Of a DNA stretch of 64,000 bases, positions 36,067 through 50,065 are shown piece after piece (within the stretch, counting starts at the first letter, position 1; each line of letters opens with the position of its first letter). Source of the DNA: Nematostella vectensis. Its lineage: Eukaryota; Cnidaria; Anthozoa; Actiniaria; Edwardsiidae. Position numbers and translations under genes: made by a program. The notes below the pieces were generated by a model. It saw only the letters and a program-made list of their open reading frames with translations, did not search any database and had not been told where the DNA came from. Location of the stretch: positions 186,001 to 250,000 of the forward strand of contig NC_064047.1 in the NCBI RefSeq assembly GCF_932526225.1, written 5' to 3'.

Positions 36067-38065
36067 ATATTCATATTAGAATATTGACAAAATCCGCAAT
36101 ATTGTCTACGCTGACTAAGTAAAGCTATATTTTACTTTAAAGGGGCAGCAGCATAGTACTGCGCATGTCTGGAGTCAGTGTTTATTGTAGGCTTTTAAGT
36201 GTCTACAAACAGTTGAACTTTTTAAAAGCTGTCAATAACTTATTAAATAATATGCAATATTATATTGAAAACTATGTTAATGGACAGTTTGTGGTCATTA
36301 TTTTTTTGGTTTAAAGTCCCCCACATGTATCAAAAGCTCATAAGTCAGTATTAGAATTTCAATGAAGTTCATTGTGTCAGGGCTCTAGAGCTATTGCAAA
36401 TCTCTTAACCATGACACTCCCCTTTTCAAGGAAAGTAAAAAAAAAATCAAAATTGTTGGTGGGGGTCTCTGCTGTGTTTGTTTTCTTTTTAGTTTTGTTC
36501 TATTATTATTATTATTTTCTTTTTTAGAGGGGGAGGGGAATTCAGCTAAAAATAGCCAAGGGTCAATTCAAGCAACTAGTACAAAAGATGTTTTTTTGCA
36601 GTCCTTTATTCAATATATTCAAGGTTATTATGCAATTCTGTTGTTTGACTGCATATATATATATTTTTTCTTTCTTTTCATTACAAGTGCTATATGTGTA
36701 AGTGGTGACCATAGCTATGATTACTATTATTTAGAATAATTTTTTACCTACTAACAGAAAACAACTTGACTGCAAAACACTTACTGTAGGGCACTCGATA
36801 TTAGGCATTACTTTTATGTGGATGTAAGGTTGAAATGTCAAAACCTTCATTAACCCGTGAACTACGCTTTAGCGTATCACACTTTGTTGTGATCTGATTC
36901 TATTGTTCTTTTTTGTGTTTTACTAACTATTACCGTTTAACTATCACACTTTGTTTCACGGGTTAATGAAAACCACTCTAATTACTTACAGTAGTTCTTT
37001 TTTAATATTATCATTTACTTGTATAATTTAGATGAGCAATACATATTTCTTTATGGCTTTGTAGAGCTCATCTCGTTTCTCATAAATAACAAACTAAATG
37101 AAGTTTGGTTCTTATTTTGGTGCAAAGGAATCTACAGTAGTTTTCTAATCAGATAATTGTTTTTCTTTTAACACTCACCTGTTATTTCAACAGCCTTACT
37201 TGAGTTTGCTTGTCTCAGAAAAAGACCTTGCTTAATAAACAAAGACATGTTACAAACTTATTTAATAATAGGTTACAACTGCAATATTGTATAAAGAGAG
37301 TCCCCCTCCCTTCCCCCTGATATTGTTGACATTATGCTCAATAAACTGTTACCTCTCCCCTCTCCACCAGTTAAGCATTCTATGTATGCTTCCCTGTACA
37401 AAATGCGCCCCTTCAAATAGAACATTAAAGTGCACATACTTGTTTACTTCCTCAAACTCTTTGCTTTGTGTTTTTTGTTAACTTCCTAGGAACAAATTGA
37501 ATACATATAATCAATAAATCCAGGTAGCTTATTTTGCAAACTCACTTTTTTTTATTATATTTGCGCAAAACCAATCAGGATTAGTGTGGTCAAGCACAAA
37601 GAAAGAAAACGAATAAAAAAAAGCCCATTGGCCTGGGATCGAACCCGGTCTGAAGAACAAAACGGAAACCATACATACGGATTACCCAATCGGTATGGCA
37701 GCACAAGGCTTTTACGAAAGACTGTAAAGAACCCGAAGGCCCCAAGCACCGATATTTCCGAGCGAATATGCTGTACAACACTCTTGCAAGGTTATCCAAA
37801 CCCGCGCATTAAGGGGAGGACAATAACCAGGATCCCAGGCCTGTAATACGGTTACGCCACGCACAGCTCGCCGAGATTGTGGATGACAAAAAATAGAGGT
37901 CTATTTGGGCGTCTTGGGTCCCTTGGGGACTCGCCATGCGCACGGGCGCATCTCTTTTATTGTGTACATGACATCAAATTAGCGAAGAAAAAAGACGCTG
38001 TTTTGGTATCATGTGAAAAGCATAAAATAAATAGAAATAAAGACATAAGTGGGGAGAATATTGAC
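36067..38065 (+). repeat. Unit 19, family A (A3), last unit of pentamer copy 2
   Basis: The 1,999-bp unit is the partner of unit 14, with the same damaged core (GTTATCCAAACC and ATTAAGGGG, about 37793-37813). Confidence 0.93.
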
Positions 38066-40064
38066 ATATTCATATTAGAATATTGACAAAATCCGCAATA
38101 TTGTCTACGCTGACTAAGTAAAGCTATATTTTACTTTAAAGGGGCAGCAGCATAGTACTGAGCATGTCTGGAGTCAGTGTTTATTGTAGGCTTTTAAGTG
38201 TCAACAAACAGTTGAACTTTTTGAAAGCTGTCAATACCTTATTAAATAATATGCAATATTATATTGAAAACTATGTTAATGGACAGTTTGTGGTCATTTT
38301 TTTTGTTTTGTTTAAAGTCTCCCACATGTACCAAAAGCTTATAAGTCAGTATTAGAATTTCACTGAAGTTCATTGTGTCAGGGCTCTAGAGCTATTGCAA
38401 ATCTCTTAAACATGACACTCCCCCTTTAAAGGAAAGTAACAAAAAAAATCAAAATTGTTGGTGGGGGTCTCTGCTGTGTTTGTTTTCTTTTTAGTTTTGT
38501 TCTATTATTATTATTATTTTCTTTTTTAGAGGGGGAGGGGAATTCAGCTAAAAATAGCCAAGGGTCAATTCAAGCAACTAGTACAAAAGATGTTTTTTTG
38601 CAGTCCTTTATTCAATATATTCAAGGTTATTATGCAATTCTGTTGTTTGACTGCATATATATATTTTTTCTTTCTTTTCATTACAAGTGCTATATGTGTA
38701 AGTGGTGACCATAGCTATGATTACTATTATTTAGAATAATTTTTTACCTACTAACAGAAAACAACTTGACTGCAAAACACTTACTGTAGGGCACTCGATA
38801 TTAGGCATTACTTTCATGTGGATGTAAGGTTGAAATGTCAAAACCTTCATTAACCCGTGAACTACGCTTTAGCGTATTACACTTTGTTGTGATCTGATTC
38901 TATTGTTCTTTTTTGTGTTTTACTAACTATTACCGTTTAACTATCACACTTTGTTTCACGGGTTAATAAAAACCACTCTAATTACTTACAGTAGTTATTT
39001 TTTAATATTATCATTTACTTGTATAATTTAGATGAGCAATACATATTTATTTATGGCTTTGTAGAGCTCATCTCGTTTCTCTTAAATAACAAACTAAATG
39101 AAGTTTGTTCTTATTTTGGTGCAAAGGAATCTACAGTAGTATTCTAATCAGATAATTGTTTTTCTTTTAACACTCACCTGTTATTTCAACAGCCTTACTT
39201 TAGTTTGCTTGTCTCAGAAAAAGACCTTGCTTAATAAACAAATACATGTTACAAACTTATTTAATAATAGGTTACAACTGCAATATTGTATAAAGAGAGT
39301 CCCCCTCCCTTCCCCCTGATATTGTTGACATTATGCTCAATAAACTGTTACCTCTCCCCTCTCCACCAGTTAAGCATTCTATGTATGCTTCCGTGTACAA
39401 AATGCGCCCCTTCAAATAGAACATTAAAGTGCACATACTTGTTTACTTCCTCAAACTCTTTGCTTTGTGTTTTTTGTTAACTTCCTAGGAACAAATTGAA
39501 TACATATAATCAATAAATACAGCAAGCTTATTTTGCAAACTCACTTTTTTTATTATTTTTGCGCAAAACCAATCAGGATTAGTGTGGTCAAGCACAAAGA
39601 AAGAAAACGAATAAAAAAAAAGCCCATTGGCCTGGGATCGAACCCGGTCTGAAGAACAAAACGGAAACCATACATACGGATTACCCAATCGGTATGGCAG
39701 CACAAGGCTTTTACGGAAGGCTGTAAAGAACCCGAAGGCCCCAAGCACCGATATTTCCGAGCGAATATGCTGTACAACACTCTTGCAAGGTTATCCAAAC
39801 CCGCGCATTAAGGGGAGGACAATAACCAGGATCCCAGGCCTGTAATACGGTTACGCCACGCACAGCTCGCCGAGATTGTGGATGACAAAAAATAGAGGTC
39901 TATTTGGGCGTCTTGGGTCCCTTGGGGACTCGCCATGCGCACGGGCGCATCTCTTTTATTGTGTACATGACATCAAATTAGCGAAGAAAAAAGACGCTGT
40001 TTTGGTATCATGTGAAAAGCATAAAATAAATAGAAATAAAGACATAAGTGGGGAGAATATTGAC
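38066..40064 (+). repeat. Unit 20, family A (A2), twin of unit 21
   Basis: The 1,999-bp unit shares with unit 21 the private motifs TTTTTGAAAGC, AAAGCTTATAAG and AATACAGCAAG. Its core instead carries the GTTATCCAAACC/ATTAAGGGG haplotype of the adjacent unit 19. Confidence 0.93.
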
Positions 40065-42064
40065 ATATTCATATTAGAATATTGACAAAATCCGCAATAT
40101 TGTCTACGCTGACTAAGTAAAGCTATATTTTACTTTAAAGGGGCAGCAGCATAGTACTGAGCATGTCTGGAGTCAGTGTTTATTGTAGGCTTTTAAGTGT
40201 CAACAAACAGTTGAACTTTTTGAAAGCTGTCAATACCTTATTAAATAATATGCAATATTATATTGAAAACTATGTTAATGGACAGTTTGTGGTCATTTTT
40301 TTTGTTTTGTTTAAAGTCTCCCACATGTACCAAAAGCTTATAAGTCAGTATTAGAATTTCACTGAAGTTCATTGTGTCAGGGCTCTAGAGCTATTGCAAA
40401 TCTCTTAAACATGACACTCCCCCTTTAAAGGAAAGTAACAAAAAAAATCAAAATTGTTGGTGGGGGTCTCTGCTGTGTTTGTTTTCTTTTTAGTTTTGTT
40501 CTATTATTATTATTATTTTCTTTTTTAGAGGGGGAGGGGAATTCAGCTAAAAATAGCCAAGGGTCAATTCAAGCAACTAGTACAAAAGATGTTTTTTTGC
40601 AGTCCTTTATTCAATATATTCAAGGTTATTATGCAATTCTGTTGTTTGACTGCATATATATATTTTTTCTTTCTTTTCATTACAAGTGCTATATGTGTAA
40701 GTGGTGACCATAGCTATGATTACTATTATTTAGAATAATTTTTTACCTACTAACAGAAAACAACTTGACTGCAAAACACTTACTGTAGGGCACTCGATAT
40801 TAGGCATTACTTTCATGTGGATGTAAGGTTGAAATGTCAAAACCTTCATTAACCCGTGAACTACGCTTTAGCGTATTACACTTTGTTGTGATCTGATTCT
40901 ATTGTTCTTTTTTGTGTTTTACTAACTATTACCGTTTAACTATCACACTTTGTTTCACGGGTTAATAAAAACCACTCTAATTACTTACAGTAGTTATTTT
41001 TTAATATTATCATTTACTTGTATAATTTAGATGAGCAATACATATTTATTTATGGCTTTGTAGAGCTCATCTCGTTTCTCTTAAATAACAAACTAAATGA
41101 AGTTTGTTCTTATTTTGGTGCAAAGGAATCTACAGTAGTATTCTAATCAGATAATTGTTTTTCTTTTAACACTCACCTGTTATTTCAACAGCCTTACTTT
41201 AGTTTGCTTGTCTCAGAAAAAGACCTTGCTTAATAAACAAATACATGTTACAAACTTATTTAATAATAGGTTACAACTGCAATATTGTATAAAGAGAGTC
41301 CCCCTCCCTTCCCCCTGATATTGTTGACATTATGCTCAATAAACTGTTACCTCTCCCCTCTCCACCAGTTAAGCATTCTATGTATGCTTCCGTGTACAAA
41401 ATGCGCCCCTTCAAATAGAACATTAAAGTGCACATACTTGTTTACTTCCTCAAACTCTTTGCTTTGTGTTTTTTGTTAACTTCCTAGGAACAAATTGAAT
41501 ACATATAATCAATAAATACAGCAAGCTTATTTTGCAAACTCACTTTTTTTATTATTTTTGCGCAAAACCAATCAGGATTAGTGTGGTCAAGCACAAAGAA
41601 AGAAAACGAATAAAAAAAAAGCCCATTGGCCTGGGATCGAACCCGGTCTGAAGAACAAAACGGAAACCATACATACGGATTACCCAATCGGTATGGCAGC
41701 ACAAGGCTTTTACGGAAGGCTGTAAAGAACCCGAAGGCCCCAAGCACCGATATTTCCGAGCGAATATGCTGTACAACACTCTTGCAAGGTTATCCCAACC
41801 CGCGCATTAATGGGGAGGACAATAACCAGGATCCCAGGCTTGTAATACGGTTACGCCACGCACAGCTCGCCGAGATTGTGGATGACAAAAAATAGAGGTC
41901 TATTTGGGCGTCTTGGGTCCCTTGGGGACTCGCCATGCGCACGGGCGCATCTCTTTTATTGTGTACATGACATCAAATTAGCGAAGAAAAAAGACGCTGT
42001 TTTGGTATCATGTGAAAAGCATAAAATAAATAGAAATAAAGACGTAAGTGGGGAGAATATTGAC
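40065..42064 (+). repeat. Unit 21, family A (A2), twin of unit 20
   Basis: The 2,000-bp unit is nearly identical to unit 20 except in the core, which has normal GTTATCCCAACC and ATTAATGGGG plus the variant CAGGCTTGTAATAC, shared with unit 23. Confidence 0.93.
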
Positions 42065-44065
42065 ATATTCATATTAGAATATTGACAAAATCCGCAATAT
42101 TGTCTACGCTGACTAAGTAAAGCTATATTTTACTTTAAAGGGGCAGCAGCATAGTACTGCGCATGTCTGGAGTCAGTGTTTATTGTAGGCTTTTAAGTGT
42201 CAACAAACAGTTGAACTTTTTAAAAGCTGTCAATACCTTATTAAAAAATATGCAATATTATATTGAAAACTATGTTAATGGACAGTTTGTGGTCATTTTT
42301 TTTGTTTTGTTTAAAGTCTCCCACATGTACCAAAAGCTCATAAGTCAGTATTAGAATTTCACTGAAGTTCATTGTGTCAGGGCTCTAGAGCTATTGCAAA
42401 TCTCTTAAACATGACACTTTCCCTTTAAAGGAAAGTAAAAAAAAATCAAAATTGTTGGTGGGGGTCTCTGCTGTGTTTGTTTTCTTTTTAGTTTTGTTCT
42501 ATTATTATTATTATTTTCTTTTTTAGAGGGGGAGGGGAATTCAGCTAAAAATAGCCAAGGGTCAATTCAAGCAACTAGTACAAAAGATGTTTTTTTGCAG
42601 TCCTTTATTCAATATATTCAAGGTTATTATGCAATTCTGTTGTTTGACTGCATATATATATATTTTTTCTTTCTTTTCATTACAAGTGCTATATGTGTAA
42701 GTGGTGACCATAGCTATGATTACTATTATTTAGAATAATTTTTTACCTACTAACAGAAAACAACTTGACTGCAAAACACTTACTGTAGGGCACTCGATAT
42801 TAGGCATTACTTTCATGTGGATGTAAGGTTGAAATGTCAAAACCTTCATTAACCCGTGAACTACGCTTTAGCGTATCACACTTTGTTGTGATCTGATTCT
42901 ATTGTTCTTTTTTGTGTTTTACTAACTATTACCGTTTAACTATCACACTTTGTTTCACGGGTTAATGAAAACCACTCTAATTACTTACAGTAGTTCTTTT
43001 TTAATATAATCATTTACTTGTATAATTTAGATGAGCAATACATATTTCTTTATGGCTTTGTAGAGCTCATCTCGTTTCTCATTAATAACAAACTAAATGA
43101 AGTTTGGTTCTTATTTTGGTGCAAAGGAATCTACAGTAGTTTTCTAATCAGATAATTGTTTTTCTTTTAACACTCACCTGTTATTTCAACAGCCTTACTT
43201 GAGTTTGCTTGTCTCAGAAAAAGACCTTGCTTAATAAACAAAGACATGTTACAAACTTATTTAATAATAGGTTACAACTGCAATATTGTATAAAGAGAGT
43301 CCCCCTCCCTTCCCCCTGATATTGTTGACATTATGCTCAATAAACTGTTACCTCTCCCCTCTCCACCAGTTAAGCATTCTATGTATGCTTCCCTGTACAA
43401 AATGCGCCCCTTCAAATAGAACATTAAAGTGCACATACTTGTTTACTTCCTCAAACTCTTTGCTTTGTGTTTTTTGTTAACTTCCTAGGAACAAATTGAA
43501 TACATATAATCAATAAATCCAGGTAGCTTATTTTGCAAACTCACTTTTTTTTATTATTTTTGCGCAAAACCAATCAGGATTAGTGTGGTCAAGCACAAAG
43601 AAAGAAAACGAATAAAAAAAAGCCCATTGGCCTGGGATCGAACCCGGTCTGAAGAACAAAACGGAAACCATACATACGGATTACCCAATCGGTATGGCAG
43701 CACAAGGCTTTTACGGAAGGCTGTAAAGAACCCGAAGGCCCCAAGCACCGATATTTCCGAGCGAATATGCTGTACAACACTCTTGCAAGGTTATCCCAAC
43801 CCGCGCATTAATGGGGAGGACAATAACCAGGATCCCAGGCCTGTAATACGGTTACGCCACGCACAGCTCGCCGAGATTGTGGATGACAAAAAATAGAGGT
43901 CTATTTGGGCGTCTTGGGTCCCTTGGGGACTCGCCATGCGCACGGGCGCATCTCTTTTATTGTGTACATGACATCAAATTAGCGAAGAAAAAAGACGCTG
44001 TTTTGGTATCATGTGAAAAGCATAAAATAAATAGAAATAAAGACGTAAGTGGGGAGAATATTGAC
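42065..44065 (+). repeat. Unit 22, family A (A1)
   Basis: The 2,001-bp A1 unit has private changes TTAAAAAATATGC near 42241 and CATTAATAAC near 43080. Confidence 0.93.
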
Positions 44066-46067
44066 ATATTCATATTAGAATATTGACAAAATCCGCAATA
44101 TTGTCTACGCTGACTAAGTAAAGCTATATTTTACTTTAAAGGGGCAGCAGCATAGTACTGAGCATGTCTGGAGTCAGTGTTTATTGTAGGCTTTTAAGTG
44201 TCAACAAACAGTTGAACTTTTTAAAAGCTGTCAATACCTTATTAAATAATATGCAATATTATATTGAAAACTATGTTAATGGACAGTTTGTGGTCATTTT
44301 TTTTTTGTTTTGTTTAAAGTCTCCCACATGTACCAAAAGCTCATAAGTCAGTATTAGAATTTCACTGAAGTTCATTGTGTCAGGGCTCTAGAGCTATTGC
44401 AAATCTCTTAAACATGACACTCCCCCTTTAAAGGAAAGTAACAAAAAAAATCAAAATTGTTGGTGGGGGTCTCTGCTGTGTTTGTTTTCTTTTTAGTTTT
44501 GTTCTATTATTATTATTATTTTCTTTTTTAGAGGGGGAGGGGAATTCAGCTAAAAATAGCCAAGGGTCAATTCAAGCAACTAGTACAAAAGATGTTTTTT
44601 TGCAGTCCTTTATTCAATATATTCAAGGTTATTATGCAATTCTGTTGTTTGACTGCATATATATATTTTTTCTTTCTTTTCATTACAAGTGCTATATGTG
44701 TAAGTGGTGACCATAGCTATGATTACTATTATTTAGAATAATTTTTTACCTACTAACAGAAAACAACTTGACTGCAAAACACTTACTGTAGGGCACTCGA
44801 TATTAGGCATTACTTTCATGTGGATGTAAGGTTGAAATGTCAAAACCTTCATTAACCCGTGAACTACGCTTTAGCGTATTACACTTTGTTGTGATCTGAT
44901 TCTATTGTTCTTTTTTGTGTTTTACTAACTATTACCGTTTAACTATCACACTTTGTTTCACGGGTTAATAAAAACCACTCTAATTACTTACAGTAGTTAT
45001 TTTTTAATATTATCATTTACTTGTATAATTTAGATGAGCAATACATATTTATTTATGGCTTTGTAGAGCTCATCTCGTTTCTCTTAAATAACAAACTAAA
45101 TGAAGTTTGTTCTTATTTTGGTGCAAAGGAATCTACAGTAGTATTCTAATCAGATAATTGTTTTTCTTTTAACACTCACCTGTTATTTCAACAGCCTTAC
45201 TTTAGTTTGCTTGTCTCAGAAAAAGACCTTGCTTAATAAACAAATACATGTTACAAACTTATTTAATAATAGGTTACAACTGCAATATTGTATAAAGAGA
45301 GTCCCCCTCCCTTCCCCCTGATATTGTTGACATTATGCTCAATAAACTGTTACCTCTCCCCTCTCCACCAGTTAAGCATTCTATGTATGCTTCCGTGTAC
45401 AAAATGCGCCCCTTCAAATAGAACATTAAAGTGCACATACTTGTTTACTTCCTCAAACTCTTTGCTTTGTGTTTTTTGTTAACTTCCTAGGAACAAATTG
45501 AATACATATAATCAATAAATCCAGCAAGCTTATTTTGCAAACTCACTTTTTTTATTATTTTTGCGCAAAACCAATCAGGATTAGGGGGGTCAAGCACAAA
45601 GAAAGAAAACGAATAAAAAAAAAGCCCATTGGCCTGGGATCGAACCCGGTCTGAAGAACAAAACGGAAACCATACATACGGATTACCCAATCGGTATGGC
45701 AGTACAAGGCTTTTACGGAAGGCTGTAAAGAACCCGAAGGCCCCAAGCACCGATATTTCCGAGCGAATATGCTGTACAACACTCTTGCAAGGTTATCCCA
45801 ACCCGCGCATTAATGGGGAGGACAATAACCAGGATCCCAGGCTTGTAATACGGTTACGCCACGCACAGCTCGCCGAGATTGTGGATGACAAAAAATAGAG
45901 GTCTATTTGGGCGTCTTGGGTCCCTTGGGGACTCGCCATGCGCACGGGCGCATCTCTTTTATTGTGTACATGACATCAAATTAGCGAAGAAAAAAGACGC
46001 TGTTTTGGTATCATGTGAAAAGCATAAAATAATTAGAAATAAAGACGTAAGTGGGGAGAATATTGAC
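44066..46067 (+). repeat. Unit 23, family A (A2)
   Basis: The 2,002-bp A2 unit has a longer T run near 44297. Its core shares CAGGCTTGTAATAC with unit 21 and has a private GCAGTACAAGG near 45700. Confidence 0.93.
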
Positions 46068-48068
46068 ATATTCATATTAGAATATTGACAAAATCCGCAA
46101 TATTGTCTACGCTGACTAAGTAAAGCTATATTTTACTTTAAAGGGGCAGCAGCATAGTACTGCGCATGTCTGGAGTCAGTGTTTATTGTAGGCTTTTAAG
46201 TGTCAACAAACAGTTGAACTTTTTAAAAGCTGTCAATACCTTATTAAATAATATGCAATATTATATTGAAAACTATGTTAATGGACAGTTTGTGGTCATT
46301 TTTTTTGTTTTGTTTAAAGTCTCCCACATGTACCAAAAGCTCATAAGTCAGTATTAGAATTTCACTGAAGTTCATTGTGTCAGGGCTCTAGAGCTATTGC
46401 AAATCTCTTAAACATGACACTTTCCCTTTAAAGGAAAGTAAAAAAAAATCAAAATTGTTGGTGGGGGTCTCTGCTGTGTTTGTTTTCTTTTTAGTTTTGT
46501 TCTATTATTATTATTATTTTCTTTTTTAGAGGGGGAGGGGAATTCAGCTAAAAATAGCCAAGGGTCAATTCAAGCAACTAGTACAAAAGATGTTTTTTTG
46601 CAGTCCTTTATTCAATATATTCAAGGTTATTATGCAATTCTGTTGTTTGACTGCATATATATATATTTTTTCTTTCTTTTCATTACAAGTGCTATATGTG
46701 TAAGTGGTGACCATAGCTATGATTACTATTATTTAGAATAATTTTTTACCTACTAACAGAAAACAACTTGACTGCAAAACACTTACTGTAGGGCACTCGA
46801 TATTAGGCATTACTTTCATGTGGATGTAAGGTTGAAATGTCAAAACCTTCATTAACCCGTGAACTACGCTTTAGCGTATCACACTTTGTTGTGATCTGAT
46901 TCTATTGTTCTTTTTTGTGTTTTACTAACTATTACCGTTTAACTATCACACTTTGTTTCACGGGTTAATGAAAACCACTCTAATTACTTACAGTAGTTCT
47001 TTTTTAATATAATCATTTACTTGTATAATTTAGATGAGCAATACATATTTCTTTATTGCTTTGTAGAGCTCATCTCGTTTCTCATAAATAACAAACTAAA
47101 TGAAGTTTGGTTCTTATTTTGGTGCAAAGGAATCTACAGTAGTTTTCTAATCAGATAATTGTTTTTCTTTTAACACTCACCTGTTATTTCAACAGCCTTA
47201 CTTGAGTTTGCTTGTCTCAGAAAAAGACCTTGCTTAATAAACAAAGACATGTTACAAACTTATTTAATAATAGGTTACAACTGCAATATTGTATAAAGAG
47301 AGTCCCCCTCCCTTCCCCCTGATATTGTTGACATTATGCTCAATAAACTGTTACCTCTCCCCTCTCCACCAGTTAAGCATTCTATGTATGCTTCCCTGTA
47401 CAAAATGCGCCCCTTCAAATAGAACATTAAAGTGCACATACTTGTTTACTTCCTCAAACTCTTTGCTTTGTGTTTTTTGTTAACTTCCTAGGAACAAATT
47501 GAATACATATAATCAATAAATCCAGGTAGCTTATTTTGCAAACTCACTTTTTTTTATTATTTTTGCGCAAAACCAATCAGGATTAGTGTGGTCAAGCACA
47601 AAGAAAGAAAACGAATAAAAAAAAGCCCATTGGCCTGGGATCGAACCCGGTCTGAAGAACAAAACGGAAACCATACATACGGATTACCCAATCGGTATGG
47701 CAGCACAAGGCTTTTACGAAAGGCTGTAAAGAACCCGAAGGCCCCAAGCACCGATATTTCCGAGCGAATATGCTGTACAACACTCTTGCAAGGTTATCCC
47801 AACCCGCGCATTAATGGGGAGGACAATAACCAGGATCCCAGGCCTGTAATACGGTTACGCCACGCACAGCTCGCCGAGATTGTGGATGACAAAAAATAGA
47901 GGTCTATTTGGGCGTCTTGGGTCCCTTGGGGACTCGCCATGCGCACGGGCGCATCTCTTTTATTGTGTACATGACATCAAATTAGCGAAGAAAAAAGACG
48001 CTGTTTTGGTATCATGTGAAAAGCATAAAATAAATAGAAATAAAGACGTAAGTGGGGAGAATATTGAC
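46068..48068 (+). repeat. Unit 24, family A (A1)
   Basis: The 2,001-bp A1 unit has a private CTTTATTGCTTTG near 47051. Units 21-24 alternate A2, A1, A2, A1. Confidence 0.93.
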
Positions 48069-50065
48069 ATATTCATATTAGAATATTGACAAAATCCGCA
48101 ATATTGTCTACGCTGACTAAGTAAAGCTATATTTTACTTTAAAGGGGCAGCAGCATAGTACTGCGCATGTCTGGAGTCAGTGTTTATTGTAGGCTTTTAA
48201 GTGTCTACAAACAGTTGAACTTTTTAAAAGCTGTCAATAACTTATTAAATAATATGCAATATTATATTGAAAACTATGTTAATGTACAGTTTGTGGTCAT
48301 TTTTTTTTTGTTTAAAGTCCCCCACATGTATCAAAAGCTCATAAGTCAGTATTAGAATTTCAATGAAGTTCATTGTGTCAGAGCTCTAGAGCTATTGCAA
48401 ATCTCTTAACCATGACACTCCCCTTTTAAAGGAAAGTAAAAAAAAATCAAAATTGTTGGTGGGGGTCTCTGCTGTGTTTGTTTTCTTTTTAGTTTTGTTC
48501 TATTATTATTATTATTTTCTTTTTTAGAGGGGGAGGGGAATTCAGCTAAAAATAGCCAAGGGTCAATTCAAGCAACTAGTACAAAAGATGTTTTTTTGCA
48601 GTCCTTTATTCAATATATTCAAGGTTATTATGCAATTCTGTTGTTTGACTGCATATATATATTTTTTCTTTCTTTTCATTACAAGTGCTATATGTGTAAG
48701 TGGTGACCATAGCTATGATTACTATTATTTAGAATAATTTTTTACCTACTAACAGAAAACAACTTGACTGCAAAACACTTACTGTAGGGCACTCGATATT
48801 AGGCATTACTTTCATGTGGATGTAAGGTTGAAATGTCAAAACCTTCATTAACCCGTGAACTACGCTTTAGCGTATTACACTTTGTTGTGATCTGATTCTA
48901 TTGTTCTTTTTTGTGTTTTACTAACTATTACCGTTTAACTATCACACTTTGTTTCACGGGTTAATAAAAACCACTCTAATTACTTACAGTAGTTATTTTT
49001 TAATATTATCATTTACTTGTATAATTTAGATGAGCAATACATATTTCTTTATGGCTTTGTAGAGCTCATCTCGTTTCTCATAAATAACAAACTAAATGAA
49101 GTTTGTTCTTATTTTGGTGCAAAGGAATCTACAGTAGTTTTCTAATCAGATAATTGTTTTTCTTTTAACACTCACCTGTTATTTTAACAGCCTTACTTGA
49201 GTTTGCTTGTCTCAGAAATAGACCTTGCTTAATAAACAAAGACATGTTACAAACTTATTTAATAATAGGTAACAACTGGAATATTGTATGAAGAGAGTGC
49301 CCCTCTCTTCCCCCTGCTATTGTTGAAATTATGCTCAATAAACTTTTACCTCTTCCCTCTGCACCAGTTAAGCATTCTATGTATGCTTCCCTGTACAAAA
49401 TGCACCCCTTCAAATAGAACATTAAAGTTCACATACTTGTTTACTTCCTCAAACTCTTTGCTTTGTGTTTTTTGTTAACTTCCTAGGAGCAAATTGAATA
49501 CATATAATCAATAAATCTAGCAAGCTTATTTTGCAAACTCACTTTTTTTATTATTTTTGCGCAAAACCTATCAGGAATAAGGGGGTCCAGCCTAAAGAAA
49601 AAAAAAACGAATTAAAAAAAAGCCCATTGGCCTGGGATCGAACCCGGTCTGAATAACAAAACGGAAACCATACATACGGATTACCCAATCGGTATAACAA
49701 CACAAGGCTTTTACGGAAGGCTGTAAAGAACCCGAAGGCCCCAAGCACCGATATTTCCGAACGAATATGCTGTACAACACTCTTGCAAGGTTATCCCAAC
49801 CCGCGCATTAATGGGGAGGACAATAACCAGGATCCCAGGCCTGTAATACGGTTACGCCACGCACAGCTCGCCGAGATTGTGGATGACAAAAAATAGAGGT
49901 CTATTTGGGCGTCTTGGGTCCCTTGGGGACTCGCCATGCGCACGGGCGCATCTCTTTTATTGTGTACATGACATCAAATTAGCGAAGAAAAAAGACGCTG
50001 TTTTGGTATCATGTGAAAATCATAAAATAAATAGAAATAAAGACGTAAGGGGGGAGAATATTGAC
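48069..50065 (+). repeat. Unit 25, three-way mosaic A3/A2/B
   Basis: The 1,997-bp unit begins as A3 (GTGTCTACAAAC, CCCCCACATGTATC), changes to A2 markers by about 48870 (GTATTACAC, TTAATAAAAACC), and becomes family B by about 49220 (AGAAATAGACC, then GTATGAAGAGAG). It shares CAGCCTAAAG with unit 3. The core has private changes such as GTCTGAATAAC and GGTATAACAAC. Confidence 0.9.

Larger units (their letters stand above)
28068..38065 (+). repeat. Higher-order pentamer, copy 2 (units 15-19)
   Basis: This is the second copy of the 9,998-bp block. By eye I found six single-base differences from copy 1 (copy 1 positions 18391, 18571, 21245, 24721, 25147 and 28047) and no indels. I may have missed some. 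The similarity ends at the borders, because unit 20 is A2 where the pentamer would restart with A1. Confidence 0.95.
38066..42064 (+). repeat. Recent single-unit duplication (units 20-21)
   Basis: Two adjacent units share at least three motifs found in no other unit (TTTTTGAAAGC, AAAGCTTATAAG, AATACAGCAAG). The offset is 1,999 bp up to the one-base deletion in the core of unit 20. This is a newer event than the general spread of A2 units. Confidence 0.88.
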
